DNA of 35,470 nt from Firmicutes bacterium CAG:555 (GCA_000431075.1 HF986915.1:23844-59313), one strand, 5' to 3'. Shown: positions 15,092 to 22,497, counted from the first letter of the stretch. Notes: generated from the letters alone by a model not told the origin. Program-made: numbers and translations.

Positions 15092-15108
15092 GCGTCTATT
15101 GCGTCTAC

Positions 15109-16383
15109 TCAGTCGTCGAGCATTATATCGAGAATTTCGGCATCGGTCTCGCGCATACCCTCACGGGCGAGCTGGCCGACCGACTCTATGGTCTTTTCAA
15201 CATCGTTTTTGAGTATGCCGTCGCCGCCGTGCAGACCCTTGCCGTTCTCATAAAGGTCAAAGCCTAAAAGCCCGGCCTCAACGGCGGAGGCTATCTTCGC
15301 TGCGCACGAGGGCTTTGCCCCGTCGCACACCGTGCCGGATATCATGCCGAGCGTGTTGGTTATAGTCGCCGACACGGCTTCGGTCGTGCCGTCAATGAGC
15401 CATGCGACACCTGCTGCCGCTCCGCAGCCTGCGCTCACAGCACCGCAGAAGGCGCTGAGCCTGCCGATGGGCGTTTTCTGATGGATGGTGATGAGGTTTG
15501 ACACCACCAGCGCCCGCAAAAGCCGTTCATGGCTTGCACCCATGTCGTTTGCGTAGACGATTACCGGCAGGGAAGCGGTCATGCCCTGATTACCGCTGCC
15601 GGAGACTATGACGACAGGCAGCTCGCAGCCGCTCATTCTCGCATCCGAGCCTGCTGCCGCCTGCGCCCTTGCACGCACACGCACATCCTCGCCCCTCGTG
15701 GCGATAAGCGTTTTGCCTATCGACGCACCGTACGAGCCGTGAAGCCCCTCCTCGGATATGGCAAGGTTGTATCCTATCTGCTTTTCCAAAAGCTCACGCA
15801 CATCGTCGATATCGACCGTTTCGGCAAAATCGACGATGTCCTGCACATTCAAAACACTGCGGTCTGTTTCACCGCCGTCATTGGCGGCGCTGCCTGCTTC
15901 AAAAAGCACCTTACCGTTTTTCTCGATGAGCACGATATTCGTGTGCTGATCCGTTATGCGCAGGCGCACGCTGTCCGAGCCTGCGTACAAGTGAAGGTCA
16001 ATGTCGAGCAGCTTGTCGCTTTGCGACTTCATGACGGTCATCTGGCACGAGTTCATAAACTCTGCTATCTTGGGTATATCCTCCTGCTTTACATCGGCGA
16101 GCACTTCAAGCTGCTTGTCTGCGTTGCCTACGGCGACACCGGCTGCAATGGCGGCGGTGATGCCCTTCAGGCCGCCCGTGTTCGGAACGATTACGCTTTT
16201 CACATTTTTGATAATGTTGCCGCTTATGACGATGTCGATCTTCTCCGGCATTTTTCCGAGCACGGCACGGGCCTTTGCAGCGGCATATGCCATTGCGATA
16301 GGCTCGGTGCAGCCCATTGCGGGGATAAGCTCCTCCTTGAGAATCTGCAAGTACTGCGAGTATTTTTTGTCAGTCTTTATCAT
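15109..16383 (-). CDS. L-cysteine desulfidase family protein (UPF0597/CyuA)
   Basis: A 424-residue protein of the serine-dehydratase-alpha-like family. AMGCTEPIA (C25), then LSAFCGAVSAGCGAAAG and GTVCDGAKPSC near the C-terminus, carry the cysteines expected to hold an iron-sulfur cluster. SGSGNQGMTASLPVI is a further signature. Members break down L-cysteine to pyruvate, sulfide and ammonia in anaerobes and archaea (CyuA, formerly YhaM). The start at 16383 is preceded by AAAGGAGAG. It is a single-gene unit with a -10 box (TATAAT, plus 16421-16426) and direct repeats upstream. Cysteine itself is the best guess for substrate; related dehydratases act on serine. Confidence 0.88.
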   Translation of the reverse strand: MIKTDKKYSQYLQILKEELIPAMGCTEPIAMAYAAAKARAVLGKMPEKIDIVISGNIIKNVKSVIVPNTGGLKGITAAIAAGVAVGNADKQLEVLADVKQEDIPKIAEFMNSCQMTVMKSQSDKLLDIDLHLYAGSDSVRLRITDQHTNIVLIEKNGKVLFEAGSAANDGGETDRSVLNVQDIVDFAETVDIDDVRELLEKQIGYNLAISEEGLHGSYGASIGKTLIATRGEDVRVRARAQAAAGSDARMSGCELPVVIVSGSGNQGMTASLPVIVYANDMGASHERLLRALVVSNLITIHQKTPIGRLSAFCGAVSAGCGAAAGVAWLIDGTTEAVSATITNTLGMISGTVCDGAKPSCAAKIASAVEAGLLGFDLYENGKGLHGGDGILKNDVEKTIESVGQLAREGMRETDAEILDIMLDD

Positions 16384-16447
16384 ATCAAGCTCTCCTTTGA
16401 TACAATTATCTCCACTCCGATTATATCACCCATTTTCCCGTTTGCAT

Positions 16448-16475
16448 AGTGTGTCGGCTTGATAAAAGTGTGTCG
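16448..16475. repeat. Direct repeat AGTGTGTCG in the divergent promoter region
   Basis: Nine identical bases at 16448-16456 and 16467-16475, 19 bases apart start to start, or nearly two helical turns. They lie upstream of both the desulfidase and pssA promoters, which fits a regulator binding site. Confidence 0.5.
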
Positions 16476-16482
16476 AAAGAGC

Positions 16483-16511
16483 TTGCATTATGTGGTGGGG
16501 TTGTGTTATAG
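16483..16511 (+). promoter_or_regulatory. Promoter of pssA
   Basis: TTGCAT (16483-16488), 17-base spacer, TTATAG (16506-16511), 35 bases before the GTG start. Confidence 0.5.
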
Positions 16512-16545
16512 TCAGTGTACCACATGAATTGGAGATGTTTTTTCT

Positions 16546-17157
16546 GTGATAGGTTTTTATAACTACACCGTCTGGCTGACCTATATCGGAATGCTTTCGT
16601 CGGTCGTAGGTATCGGCTTTGCCTGCGGCGGCAATCTCACCGCTGCGGTCATTTGCCTCATGTTTTCCGGCTTCTGCGATATGTTTGACGGCATCTTCGC
16701 CCGTACCAAGAAGGACCGCACCGATGAGGAGCGCCGTTACGGCATCCAGCTCGATTCGCTCAGTGATGTGGTCTGCTTCGGTGTACTGCCCGTTGCCATA
16801 GGCTATAATATCGGCGCCACGGCTTGGTGGCAGGTGGCCGTCATGGCGGCATTCGCCCTTGCGGGACTTATAAGACTTGCATATTACAATGTCACCGAGG
16901 AGACCCGTCAGCAGCAGACGACCGAAAAGCGCAAGCATTATCTCGGCGTTCCCATCACGACCTCGGCGCTCACCGTGCCGCTGCTGTTCTGCTTTGAAAA
17001 GCTTTTGGGCGCACACTTCCCGCTTGCGTATACGCTTCTGCTCCTTGTAAACGGCGCATGCTTCATCGTACCCATTCAGGTGAAAAAGCCGACAAAAACG
17101 GGACTTTTGATAATGCTCGTTCTCGGTATTATCTTTACCGCATGTATTCTGCTCTGA
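16546..17157 (+). CDS. pssA: CDP-diacylglycerol-serine O-phosphatidyltransferase
   Basis: A 203-residue membrane enzyme that makes phosphatidylserine from CDP-diacylglycerol and serine. The CDP-alcohol phosphotransferase motif is visible: FCDMFDGIFARTKKD then GIQLDSLSDVVCFG, with the spaced DG..AR....G...D...D residues. About six hydrophobic helices follow the usual order, and GLIRLAYYNV and YLGVPITTSA are typical of PssA. The start is a GTG at 16546, ten bases after GGAGA. Phosphatidylglycerophosphate synthase belongs to the same superfamily, but the Ser-type features fit better. No phosphatidylserine decarboxylase gene is nearby. Confidence 0.9.
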   Translation: MIGFYNYTVWLTYIGMLSSVVGIGFACGGNLTAAVICLMFSGFCDMFDGIFARTKKDRTDEERRYGIQLDSLSDVVCFGVLPVAIGYNIGATAWWQVAVMAAFALAGLIRLAYYNVTEETRQQQTTEKRKHYLGVPITTSALTVPLLFCFEKLLGAHFPLAYTLLLLVNGACFIVPIQVKKPTKTGLLIMLVLGIIFTACILL

Positions 17158-17219
17158 AGAGCGGACGCGGATAATGAGAAACCGGTTTTGACCGGCTCTT
17201 TTCCGCCCATACTTCACAA

Positions 17220-17256
17220 AAAAATCGGGTAATACACAAAGTATTGCCCGATTTTT
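17220..17256 (+). terminator. Intrinsic terminator of pssA
   Basis: AATCGGGTAATAC pairs with GTATTGCCCGATT (one G-U) around loop ACAAA, flanked by A and T runs. Confidence 0.88.
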
Positions 17257-17339
17257 GCTGTTTTGTCTGAACGAAAAATAGCTCACTCAAAACTAAAATG
17301 AATGACAGTTTCCTATTTCGCACCGCTCTTGCAGGCGCC

Positions 17340-17364
17340 GCACCTCGAAAGAGGTGCTTTTTTT
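17340..17364 (+). terminator. Intrinsic terminator, no gene upstream
   Basis: GCACCTC-GAAA-GAGGTGC followed by seven T's. The GNRA tetraloop makes it stable. It acts only in the + direction. Confidence 0.8.
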
Positions 17365-17429
17365 ATGCGACGGGGTCCGATTTTCCCATTAACCCGAATC
17401 CGCTCTCCGGAGCATCTGATATCCGAAAG

Positions 17430-17453
17430 GCTTCGGTTTTCCGAAGCTTTTTT
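17430..17453 (+). terminator. Intrinsic terminator just upstream of the Crp/Fnr gene
   Basis: GCTTCGG-TTTT-CCGAAGC followed by six T's, ending 32 bases before the -10 extension of the next promoter. Confidence 0.8.
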
Positions 17454-17484
17454 ATTTATTAGTGTAGTATTTGAGACAGGCATA

Positions 17485-17493
17485 TGTTATAAT
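17485..17493 (+). promoter_or_regulatory. Extended -10 promoter of the Crp/Fnr gene
   Basis: TGT-TATAAT: a perfect -10 box with the TG extension and no clear -35 box. It lies 20 bases before the start codon. Confidence 0.55.
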
Positions 17494-17513
17494 CACCTTG
17501 AGGGGGCGATAAA

Positions 17514-18161
17514 ATGGACCTTAAAAATGTTGAGCTTTTCAAGGATGTAAGCTGCCAGAGCATCGATGCGATGATGAGCTGCTTTAATCCCGAGGTGCGC
17601 TCGTTCCGCAAGGGCGAGACGATCCTTGTCTACGAGCCAGAGATAAAATATCTGTGCGTGCTGCTTTCCGGCAAGGCGCATTTATACTGCGTGGATATCG
17701 ACGGCGAGTATACGCTGCTTGAAAACTATGAGCCGAACGACATTTTCGGCGAGGTGTTCACCCTGCCGTACAGCGGCTTGGGCTATGTTGCCGAGGCCGA
17801 CAGCGACTGCACGGTCATGTTTATAAAAATGAGCTCCATTTACGGAAGGTGCGCAAACGCCTGCGAGCACCACACGAAGATAAACAGCAATCTTTTTAAG
17901 CTCACCGCAAAAAAGGCGCAGATGCTGGCACTGCGCATAAACATGATAAGCAAAAAGACCGTGCGACAGAAGCTCATGAGCTATTTTGAGTATCTCGAGG
18001 AGAAAACGGGAAGCCGCAGCTTTGAAACGGAGCTTTCGCTCTCGCAGCTTGCAAAATACCTGTGCGTCGACCGAACGAGCCTGATGCGTGAGCTTCGGCT
18101 CATGCGCTCCGAGGGACTCATTGCCTCCAGCGGCAGAAAAATCACATTATTGGATCGATGA
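17514..18161 (+). CDS. Crp/Fnr family transcriptional regulator
   Basis: A 215-residue protein: an N-terminal cyclic-nucleotide-binding-like beta barrel (about 10-125, with the RKGETILV and GDIFGE-like NDIFGEVF elements) and a C-terminal Crp-type winged helix (about 145-215). ELSLSQLAKYLCVDRTSLMRELRLMRSEGLI is the recognition helix region. The barrel lacks the canonical cAMP-binding RS pair and the four N-terminal cysteines of Fnr, so the signal is unknown. RBS AGGGGG at 17501-17506. It has its own promoter and terminator. A GACAA repeat array lies between it and the next gene, which could be its target. Confidence 0.9.
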   Translation: MDLKNVELFKDVSCQSIDAMMSCFNPEVRSFRKGETILVYEPEIKYLCVLLSGKAHLYCVDIDGEYTLLENYEPNDIFGEVFTLPYSGLGYVAEADSDCTVMFIKMSSIYGRCANACEHHTKINSNLFKLTAKKAQMLALRINMISKKTVRQKLMSYFEYLEEKTGSRSFETELSLSQLAKYLCVDRTSLMRELRLMRSEGLIASSGRKITLLDR

Positions 18162-18165
18162 TAGA

Positions 18166-18203
18166 CAGTCGGCGCTTTTGACAAAAAGCGCCGACTGCTT
18201 TTG
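18166..18203 (+). terminator. Intrinsic terminator of the Crp/Fnr gene
   Basis: CAGTCGGCGCTTTT (18166-18179) pairs perfectly with 18184-18197, followed by CTTTTGTT. Confidence 0.9.
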
Positions 18204-18212
18204 TTGCATATC

Positions 18213-18259
18213 GACAAAAACGCAGAACAACGACAATTATTTAACAAAACACTATTGTC
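18213..18259. promoter_or_regulatory. GACAA half-site cluster upstream of the heptad protein promoter
   Basis: GACAA occurs at 18213-18217 and 18232-18236 (19 bases apart) and inverted as TTGTC at 18255-18259. GACAAT (18232-18237) and ATTGTC (18254-18259) form an inverted repeat with centres 22 bases apart that overlaps the -35 box. This is a candidate regulator site. Confidence 0.4.
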
Positions 18260-18283
18260 AATCATCCAAACATAGCCTATACT
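18255..18283 (+). promoter_or_regulatory. Promoter of the heptad-repeat membrane protein gene
   Basis: TTGTCA (18255-18260), 17-base spacer, TATACT (18278-18283), 39 bases before the ATG. Confidence 0.7.
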
Positions 18284-18322
18284 CGAATTTGTAATATGTA
18301 CAAACACAAGGAGGTAAATACA

Positions 18323-19792
18323 ATGCTGCGTAAGCTTATCAGTGCCGTCATGGTCATCGCCTGCCTGTTCATGCTCGTTGCGGGTGCGTTCGGTATAAGG
18401 GATATCATGCAGGAAAAGTCCGACGGCGAGAAGGAAAAAGCCGCAACGCTCGAAAAGCTTGATACGCTCAAGGCGGGCAAGGAGAAGCTCGAATCGAACC
18501 GGGCCGACTACGAGGAGGGCAAAACCGCCTACGCCGATGGCACGGCGGCTTACGAGAAGGGCAAGGCCGATTATGCAAAGGGCCAGCAGGATCTAAAGGA
18601 CGGCCTAAAGGAGTATAACGACGGCAAGGCAACGCTCGCACAGGGCAAGGCCGATTATGCAGCCGGAGAAAAGAGACTTGCGGCCGGTCAGAAGGAATAT
18701 GACGCCGGCATGAAGCAGTATAACGAAAAGCTTGCCGAGTATAACGCTTCCGTTAAGAATAAGGACGCACTTGTCACCGCTGCGACCGAGCAGTATATAA
18801 AGGAAAATCAGAAGACCGTCGATGCGCTCATCGCACAGAATGTCGAGGCGCAGGTCGATGGTGCCGCAAAGCAGCAGATGCTTGCTCCGGAAATCCAGAA
18901 GCAGATGGAGGATGCGGTAAATCAGCAGCTTTTGGCGTACAAGCAGACTAAGCCCGATGCAAGCGAGCAAGAGCTTGCGGCAGTTGCCCAAAAGGCTCGG
19001 GCGGCCGTCGAGGCGGCAACGCTTGAGAAGGTCACGGCCGCCATCAAGGCCGATAAAAAGACCATGGCATATATAACGAGCGAGGTTACCAAGGCCGTCA
19101 AGGCCGGTGTTCGAGCCGAGGTCGAAAAGCAGGTTGACGCAAAGCTTGCCGATGCAAGCAAGCAGCTCAGCAAGGCCAAGGCAAAGCTTGATGCGGCTAA
19201 GAAGCAGCTTGACGCAGGCAAGGCCGAGCTTGCAAAGAACGCACCCACGATAGCCGCCGGCGAAAAGAAGCTCGACGCCGCCGAGAAGGAGCTTGATGCA
19301 GGTAAGGCAAAGCTCGTTGACGCAGAGAAGCAGCTTGCCGATGCCGAAAAGCAGCTCGCCGACGGCAAGGCAAAGCTCGACGAGTTTGAAGCCGGTCAGG
19401 CGCAGGTAGACGCAGGCTACGCAACGCTCATGGAAAACGAGAAGATTGCAGCCAAGGTCAAGAACGACAACATGGACGCATTGGACGCAGGCTACCTCGT
19501 CGTTGAGGAGTCGACCGCCGAGACCACCGAGGATCTCGTCACCCGTGCCGTGTACATCGGCGCATCGATGCTCGCAGCTCTGCTCGGCATTATTGCAGCC
19601 GTGTTCGCCCTCAAGGGCAGGGACGCGAAGGCGCTTGCGATAGTCGTTTTCGTCGTCGCACTTGCATCGCTCATCTACGGTATCACCCGACACTTCGCCG
19701 CTCACCCCTTGCAGATGGCGGCGATGATAACGCTCACCTCGGCTGCACTTGTGTTCATTCCGGCAGCCATCAGAAAAACCGAAAAGGTCTGA
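18323..19792 (+). CDS. Membrane protein with long heptad-repeat coiled coil
   Basis: A 489-residue protein with no enzyme family recognised. One N-terminal membrane segment (about 5-25) is followed by some 385 residues outside the hydrophobic parts, then three C-terminal membrane segments. The extended part has strict seven-residue units: first an xxxYxxG series (KTAYADG, TAAYEKG, KADYAKG, LKEYNDG and others) and later a series such as GKAELAK, GEKKLDA, AEKQLAD. This resembles the coiled-coil stretches of YhgE/Pip-type and other clostridial surface proteins. A regular Gly at one heptad position suggests a flexible or tightly packed rod. AAGGAGGT stands before the ATG at 18323. A structural role at the cell surface is only a guess. 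Confidence 0.75.
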   Translation: MLRKLISAVMVIACLFMLVAGAFGIRDIMQEKSDGEKEKAATLEKLDTLKAGKEKLESNRADYEEGKTAYADGTAAYEKGKADYAKGQQDLKDGLKEYNDGKATLAQGKADYAAGEKRLAAGQKEYDAGMKQYNEKLAEYNASVKNKDALVTAATEQYIKENQKTVDALIAQNVEAQVDGAAKQQMLAPEIQKQMEDAVNQQLLAYKQTKPDASEQELAAVAQKARAAVEAATLEKVTAAIKADKKTMAYITSEVTKAVKAGVRAEVEKQVDAKLADASKQLSKAKAKLDAAKKQLDAGKAELAKNAPTIAAGEKKLDAAEKELDAGKAKLVDAEKQLADAEKQLADGKAKLDEFEAGQAQVDAGYATLMENEKIAAKVKNDNMDALDAGYLVVEESTAETTEDLVTRAVYIGASMLAALLGIIAAVFALKGRDAKALAIVVFVVALASLIYGITRHFAAHPLQMAAMITLTSAALVFIPAAIRKTEKV

Positions 19793-19803
19793 AATTTAAT
19801 GCA

Positions 19804-19836
19804 AAACTGCTGCACCGAATGGGGCAGCAGTTTCTT
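19804..19836 (+). terminator. Intrinsic terminator of the heptad protein gene
   Basis: AAACTGCTGC (19804-19813) pairs with GCAGCAGTTT (19824-19833) around a 10-base loop, with an interrupted T tail. Confidence 0.7.
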
Positions 19837-19900
19837 ATTGCGAAAATCGGGGAAATGAGTTAAAATATATAAAAATTTTAACTATCGGAGGTTATGAGCC

Positions 19901-20773
19901 TTGGAAAAATTCGTTGTGACCACCGACTCCGGCTGCGACCTGTCGGGCGAATACTGCGCAGGCTTGGGCATAATCCCACTCAAAATGTGTTGGACTGCGG
20001 GCGAGGAGAATATCACCGATACCATGGTGCCCGCCGAGCTCAAGGCGTTTTATGACGGTATGCGCTCCGGCATGGAGCCCAAGACCAGCCAAGTAACACC
20101 GTATCAGTACATCGAGTTCTGGACGCCGCTTCTGGAAAAGAAGCTCCCCATCGTGCACATCGCACTGGGCAGCGCCATCTCCGGCACATACGCAAACGGC
20201 GTGAAGGCAGCCGAGATGATGCGTGAGGAGCACCCCGACTGCGTTATCCATGTCGTTGACTCGACCCTCGCTTCCGTCGGCTACGGTATGCTGGCCATAA
20301 ACGCCGCAAAAATGCGTGACGAGGGCTTTACGCCCGAGCGGTGCGTTGCCGAGCTTGAGCGCACAAAGGCATCGGTCAATACCATCTACACTACCGGCGA
20401 CCTTACCTACCTCTACCGCAGCGGCAGGGTCAGCAGGACCGGAATGGTTGTTGCACATACGCTGAATATTTGGCCGATACTGCGCCTGAATGTTGCGGGC
20501 ACGCTGCTCGTGACGGCAAAAGAGCGGGGCAAGAAGCATACGCTTGATAGGATAAACAAAATAATTGCGGAGGCCGTCCTCGAGCCTGAAAAGCAGACGC
20601 TTTACATCTGCCACTCGGATATCCCCGAGGAGGCGCATGAATTCGGAGAGAGCTTAAAGGAGTTCTTCGGCTTTAAGGATGTGTTCTACACATACATTGG
20701 CACGACCATCGGCTCAAACTGCGGCCCCGGCCTGATGGCGGCGTTTTTCACCGGCAAGGACAGAACAAAATAA
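19901..20773 (+). CDS. DegV family fatty-acid-binding protein (FakB-like)
   Basis: A 290-residue two-domain DegV protein. VVTTDSGCDLS at the N-terminus, KTSQVTPYQY, IALGSAISGTYANG and LYRSGRVSR are the family's ligand-pocket motifs. DegV/FakB proteins bind a fatty acid and present it to the kinase FakA for phosphorylation; FakA is not in this window. The start is TTG at 19901, nine bases after GGAGG; the ATG at 19894 is in another frame. GTTAAAA and TTTTAAC (19859-19865 and 19876-19882) form an inverted repeat in the A/T-rich promoter region. The next two genes follow closely on the same strand. Confidence 0.9.
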   Translation: MEKFVVTTDSGCDLSGEYCAGLGIIPLKMCWTAGEENITDTMVPAELKAFYDGMRSGMEPKTSQVTPYQYIEFWTPLLEKKLPIVHIALGSAISGTYANGVKAAEMMREEHPDCVIHVVDSTLASVGYGMLAINAAKMRDEGFTPERCVAELERTKASVNTIYTTGDLTYLYRSGRVSRTGMVVAHTLNIWPILRLNVAGTLLVTAKERGKKHTLDRINKIIAEAVLEPEKQTLYICHSDIPEEAHEFGESLKEFFGFKDVFYTYIGTTIGSNCGPGLMAAFFTGKDRTK

Positions 20774-20791
20774 TTTTTTGAGGTATAGAAA

Positions 20792-21148
20792 ATGAATGTT
20801 GATTTTATCGATTTTAAGACCGTCAATTTGACCAGCAAGCTCGACACCTCCATCGGCGCAGAGCTTGCACTCTCGCAGGAGGGCAAGGTTTCGGCCAAGG
20901 TGCCCGAGGAGTGGAGCGGCTTTGCCGTTATCTATCTGAATATCAAGATCCACGATCAGTACGACACATATTTTGTGTTCGATATCACCACCGAGACGAT
21001 AGTTAAGCTGCCCGACGAGGTCACCGAGCTTACCGAGGAGGCCATGGAGGCCGGTATAGCTGTTGCGCAGGAAAAGAGCTTCGAGGCCGTCCGTGCCATC
21101 TCCGTCGGCATGGGCATCAACGAGCTTGACCTCGGCAAGCAGGGCTGA
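20792..21148 (+). CDS. Small protein of unknown function
   Basis: A 118-residue acidic protein I do not recognise. It has alternating short strands (VDFIDFKTVNLTSKL, GKVSAKVP, FAVIYLNIKIHDQYDTYFVFDIT) and an acidic helical C-terminal half (DEVTELTEEAMEAGIAVAQEKSFEAVRAI), with no signal peptide or membrane segment. GAGGT lies at 20779-20783. It sits 18 bases after degV and 3 bases before the nucleotidyltransferase, so it is probably part of the same transcript. The codon use matches its neighbours, which supports a real gene. Confidence 0.75.
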   Translation: MNVDFIDFKTVNLTSKLDTSIGAELALSQEGKVSAKVPEEWSGFAVIYLNIKIHDQYDTYFVFDITTETIVKLPDEVTELTEEAMEAGIAVAQEKSFEAVRAISVGMGINELDLGKQG

Positions 21149-21151
21149 GCC

Positions 21152-22060
21152 ATGCAGGAGCCGACGCTGGTGATCATGGCTGCCGGTATGGGCAGCCGCT
21201 TCGGAGGATTAAAGCAGATTACCTCCGTGGATGCAGAGGGCCATGCGATAATCGACTTTTCGCTGTTCGATGCCCGCCGGGCGGGGTTTAAGAAGATAGC
21301 CTTTATCATCAAGCACGAGATAGAGGACAGCTTCAAGGCCACCGTGGGCAGCCGCATGGAAAAGTATTTTGATGTAAAGTATGTGTTCCAGCAGCTTGAT
21401 AAGCTGCCCGAGGGCTACGCCGTCCCCACAGGCCGTGAGAAGCCGTGGGGCACCGGTCACGCAGTTTTGTGCTGCCGCGGCATCGTCGACGGTCCGTTTG
21501 CGGTCATAAATGCGGACGATTTTTACGGCAAGGGCGCATATCAGGCGATATACGACTTTCTAAAGCAGGACAGAGCCCCCTCCGAGTATGCCATGGTGGG
21601 CTATAAGCTCCGCAACACCGTGACCGAAAACGGCTATGTCGCAAGAGGCATCTGTGAGGTCGAAAACGGCAGGCTCCTCGGCATAACGGAGCGCACGCAT
21701 ATCGAAAAGCGTGGCGAAAACGCAGCCTACACCGAGGATGGCGTGAGCTTTGTAGATGTCTCGGGCGAGAGCACGGTGTCTATGAATTTTTGGGGCTTTT
21801 CCACGCAGATGCTCGATGAGCTGGCGGCACGCTTCCCCGAGTTCTTGGACGAAAATCTTGAGAAGAACCCCCTCAAGTGCGAGTACTTTCTGCCCTTCGT
21901 GGCAAACGAGCAGCTCGCCGAGGGCAAGGCGACCGTGCAGGTTCTTGACTGCAACGAAACATGGTACGGCATGACCTACCGAGAGGACCTCGGCTCGGTC
22001 CGCAGTGCGATCTCGGCAATGAAAGCCCAAGGCATCTACCCCGCCGCCCTGTGGGAATAA
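21152..22060 (+). CDS. Sugar-phosphate-type nucleotidyltransferase
   Basis: A 302-residue protein with the nucleotide-binding signature VIMAAGMGSRFGGLKQ at the N-terminus, GTGHAVLCC for base recognition and VINADDFYG, which carries the metal-binding Asp. This is the NTP_transferase family that makes NDP-sugars or CDP-alcohols. NENWYGMTYREDL-like CNETWYGMTYREDLGSV near the end suggests a complete protein. The sugar or alcohol substrate is not clear; uridylyl- and cytidylyl-transfer are both possible. It is third in the degV transcript, 3 bases after the unknown gene. Confidence 0.85.
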   Translation: MQEPTLVIMAAGMGSRFGGLKQITSVDAEGHAIIDFSLFDARRAGFKKIAFIIKHEIEDSFKATVGSRMEKYFDVKYVFQQLDKLPEGYAVPTGREKPWGTGHAVLCCRGIVDGPFAVINADDFYGKGAYQAIYDFLKQDRAPSEYAMVGYKLRNTVTENGYVARGICEVENGRLLGITERTHIEKRGENAAYTEDGVSFVDVSGESTVSMNFWGFSTQMLDELAARFPEFLDENLEKNPLKCEYFLPFVANEQLAEGKATVQVLDCNETWYGMTYREDLGSVRSAISAMKAQGIYPAALWE

Positions 22061-22065
22061 TGCCG

Positions 22066-22110
22066 CAAAAAAATTTTTTTGAAAAAATTTTTAAAGGGGT
22101 GTCCCCGAGT
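22066..22110. other. A-tract/T-tract and GGGG-CCCC intergenic element
   Basis: A7T7 (22067-22080), G, A6T5 (22082-22092), then a small GGGG-TGT-CCCC hairpin. Phased A-tracts bend DNA. I suspect a dispersed intergenic element, but no second copy is in this window. Confidence 0.35.
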
Positions 22111-22188
22111 GTCCCACAGCGGACATATTATAAGTGATGGGGTCTTTTGTTGATTCAGCCCCATTTTCCTCAATCCCCATATACAGGG

Positions 22189-22223
22189 AAACAGCGGCAG
22201 GTGCCACCTGCCGCTGTTTTCTG
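22189..22223. terminator. Terminator hairpin after the nucleotidyltransferase
   Basis: A perfect 14-bp stem, AAACAGCGGCAGGT (22189-22202) with 22206-22219, loop GCC and a T-rich tail on +. It is 128 bases after the stop, between convergent units. Confidence 0.75.
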
Positions 22224-22236
22224 TCACGGACAAAAC

Positions 22237-22272
22237 AAAAAAGCCTGTAATCGTTGCGATCACAGGCTTTTT

Positions 22273-22273
<1 letters not shown>
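22237..22273 (-). terminator. Terminator of the tRNA operon
   Basis: On the minus strand a 12-bp stem (22262-22273 with 22237-22248) plus four inner pairs ends in six T's. The stem begins at the last base of the encoded CCA of tRNA-Thr. Confidence 0.88.
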
Positions 22274-22348
<75 letters not shown>

Positions 22349-22354
22349 AAAGAT

Positions 22355-22379
22355 TATGCCCCTCATTACAAGGGGCATA
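22355..22379 (-). other. Hairpin between the two tRNAs
   Basis: TATGCCCCT (22355-22363) pairs perfectly with AGGGGCATA (22371-22379), loop CATTACA. It fills the spacer between the tRNAs and has no T tail, so it is probably a processing signal. Confidence 0.6.
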
Positions 22380-22380
22380 G

Positions 22381-22457
22381 TGGCGACCGAGAAGGGACTT
22401 GAACCCTCGACCTCCGGCGTGACAGGCCGGCGTTCTAACCGACTGAACCACTCGGCC
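22381..22457 (-). tRNA. tRNA-Asp (GUC anticodon)
   Basis: A 77-base cloverleaf with CCA encoded. The acceptor is GGCCGAG/CTCGGTC (one G-U), the anticodon stem CCGGC/GCCGG with loop CTGTCAC gives anticodon GTC, and the T loop is TTCAAGT with discriminator G. Confidence 0.96.
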
Positions 22458-22468
22458 ACGGCTCAGTT

Positions 22469-22497
22469 AATATAACAGATTTTTTTTTGCTTGTCAA
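22469..22497 (-). promoter_or_regulatory. Promoter of the tRNA operon
   Basis: Minus strand TTGACA (plus 22492-22497), 17-base spacer containing an A9 run, TATATT (plus 22469-22474), 12 bases before the tRNA-Asp 5' end. Confidence 0.8.

Larger units (their letters stand above)
17158..17513 (+). other. Gene-free 356-base stretch with three terminators
   Basis: No convincing reading frame is present on either strand. It holds three T-tailed hairpins in the + direction (17220-17256, 17340-17364, 17430-17453) and the promoter of the Crp/Fnr gene. The two segments between hairpins, about 80 and 65 bases, could be short RNAs, but no clear promoter was found for either. Confidence 0.5.

Noticed and set aside
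15529..16449. 306-codon + frame opposite the desulfidase
   Set aside because: Antisense shadow of a conserved gene, running into the promoter region.
18605..19705. 366-codon minus frame opposite the heptad protein
   Set aside because: A Cys/Leu-rich mirror of the repetitive Lys/Ala codons on the other strand; no start signal.
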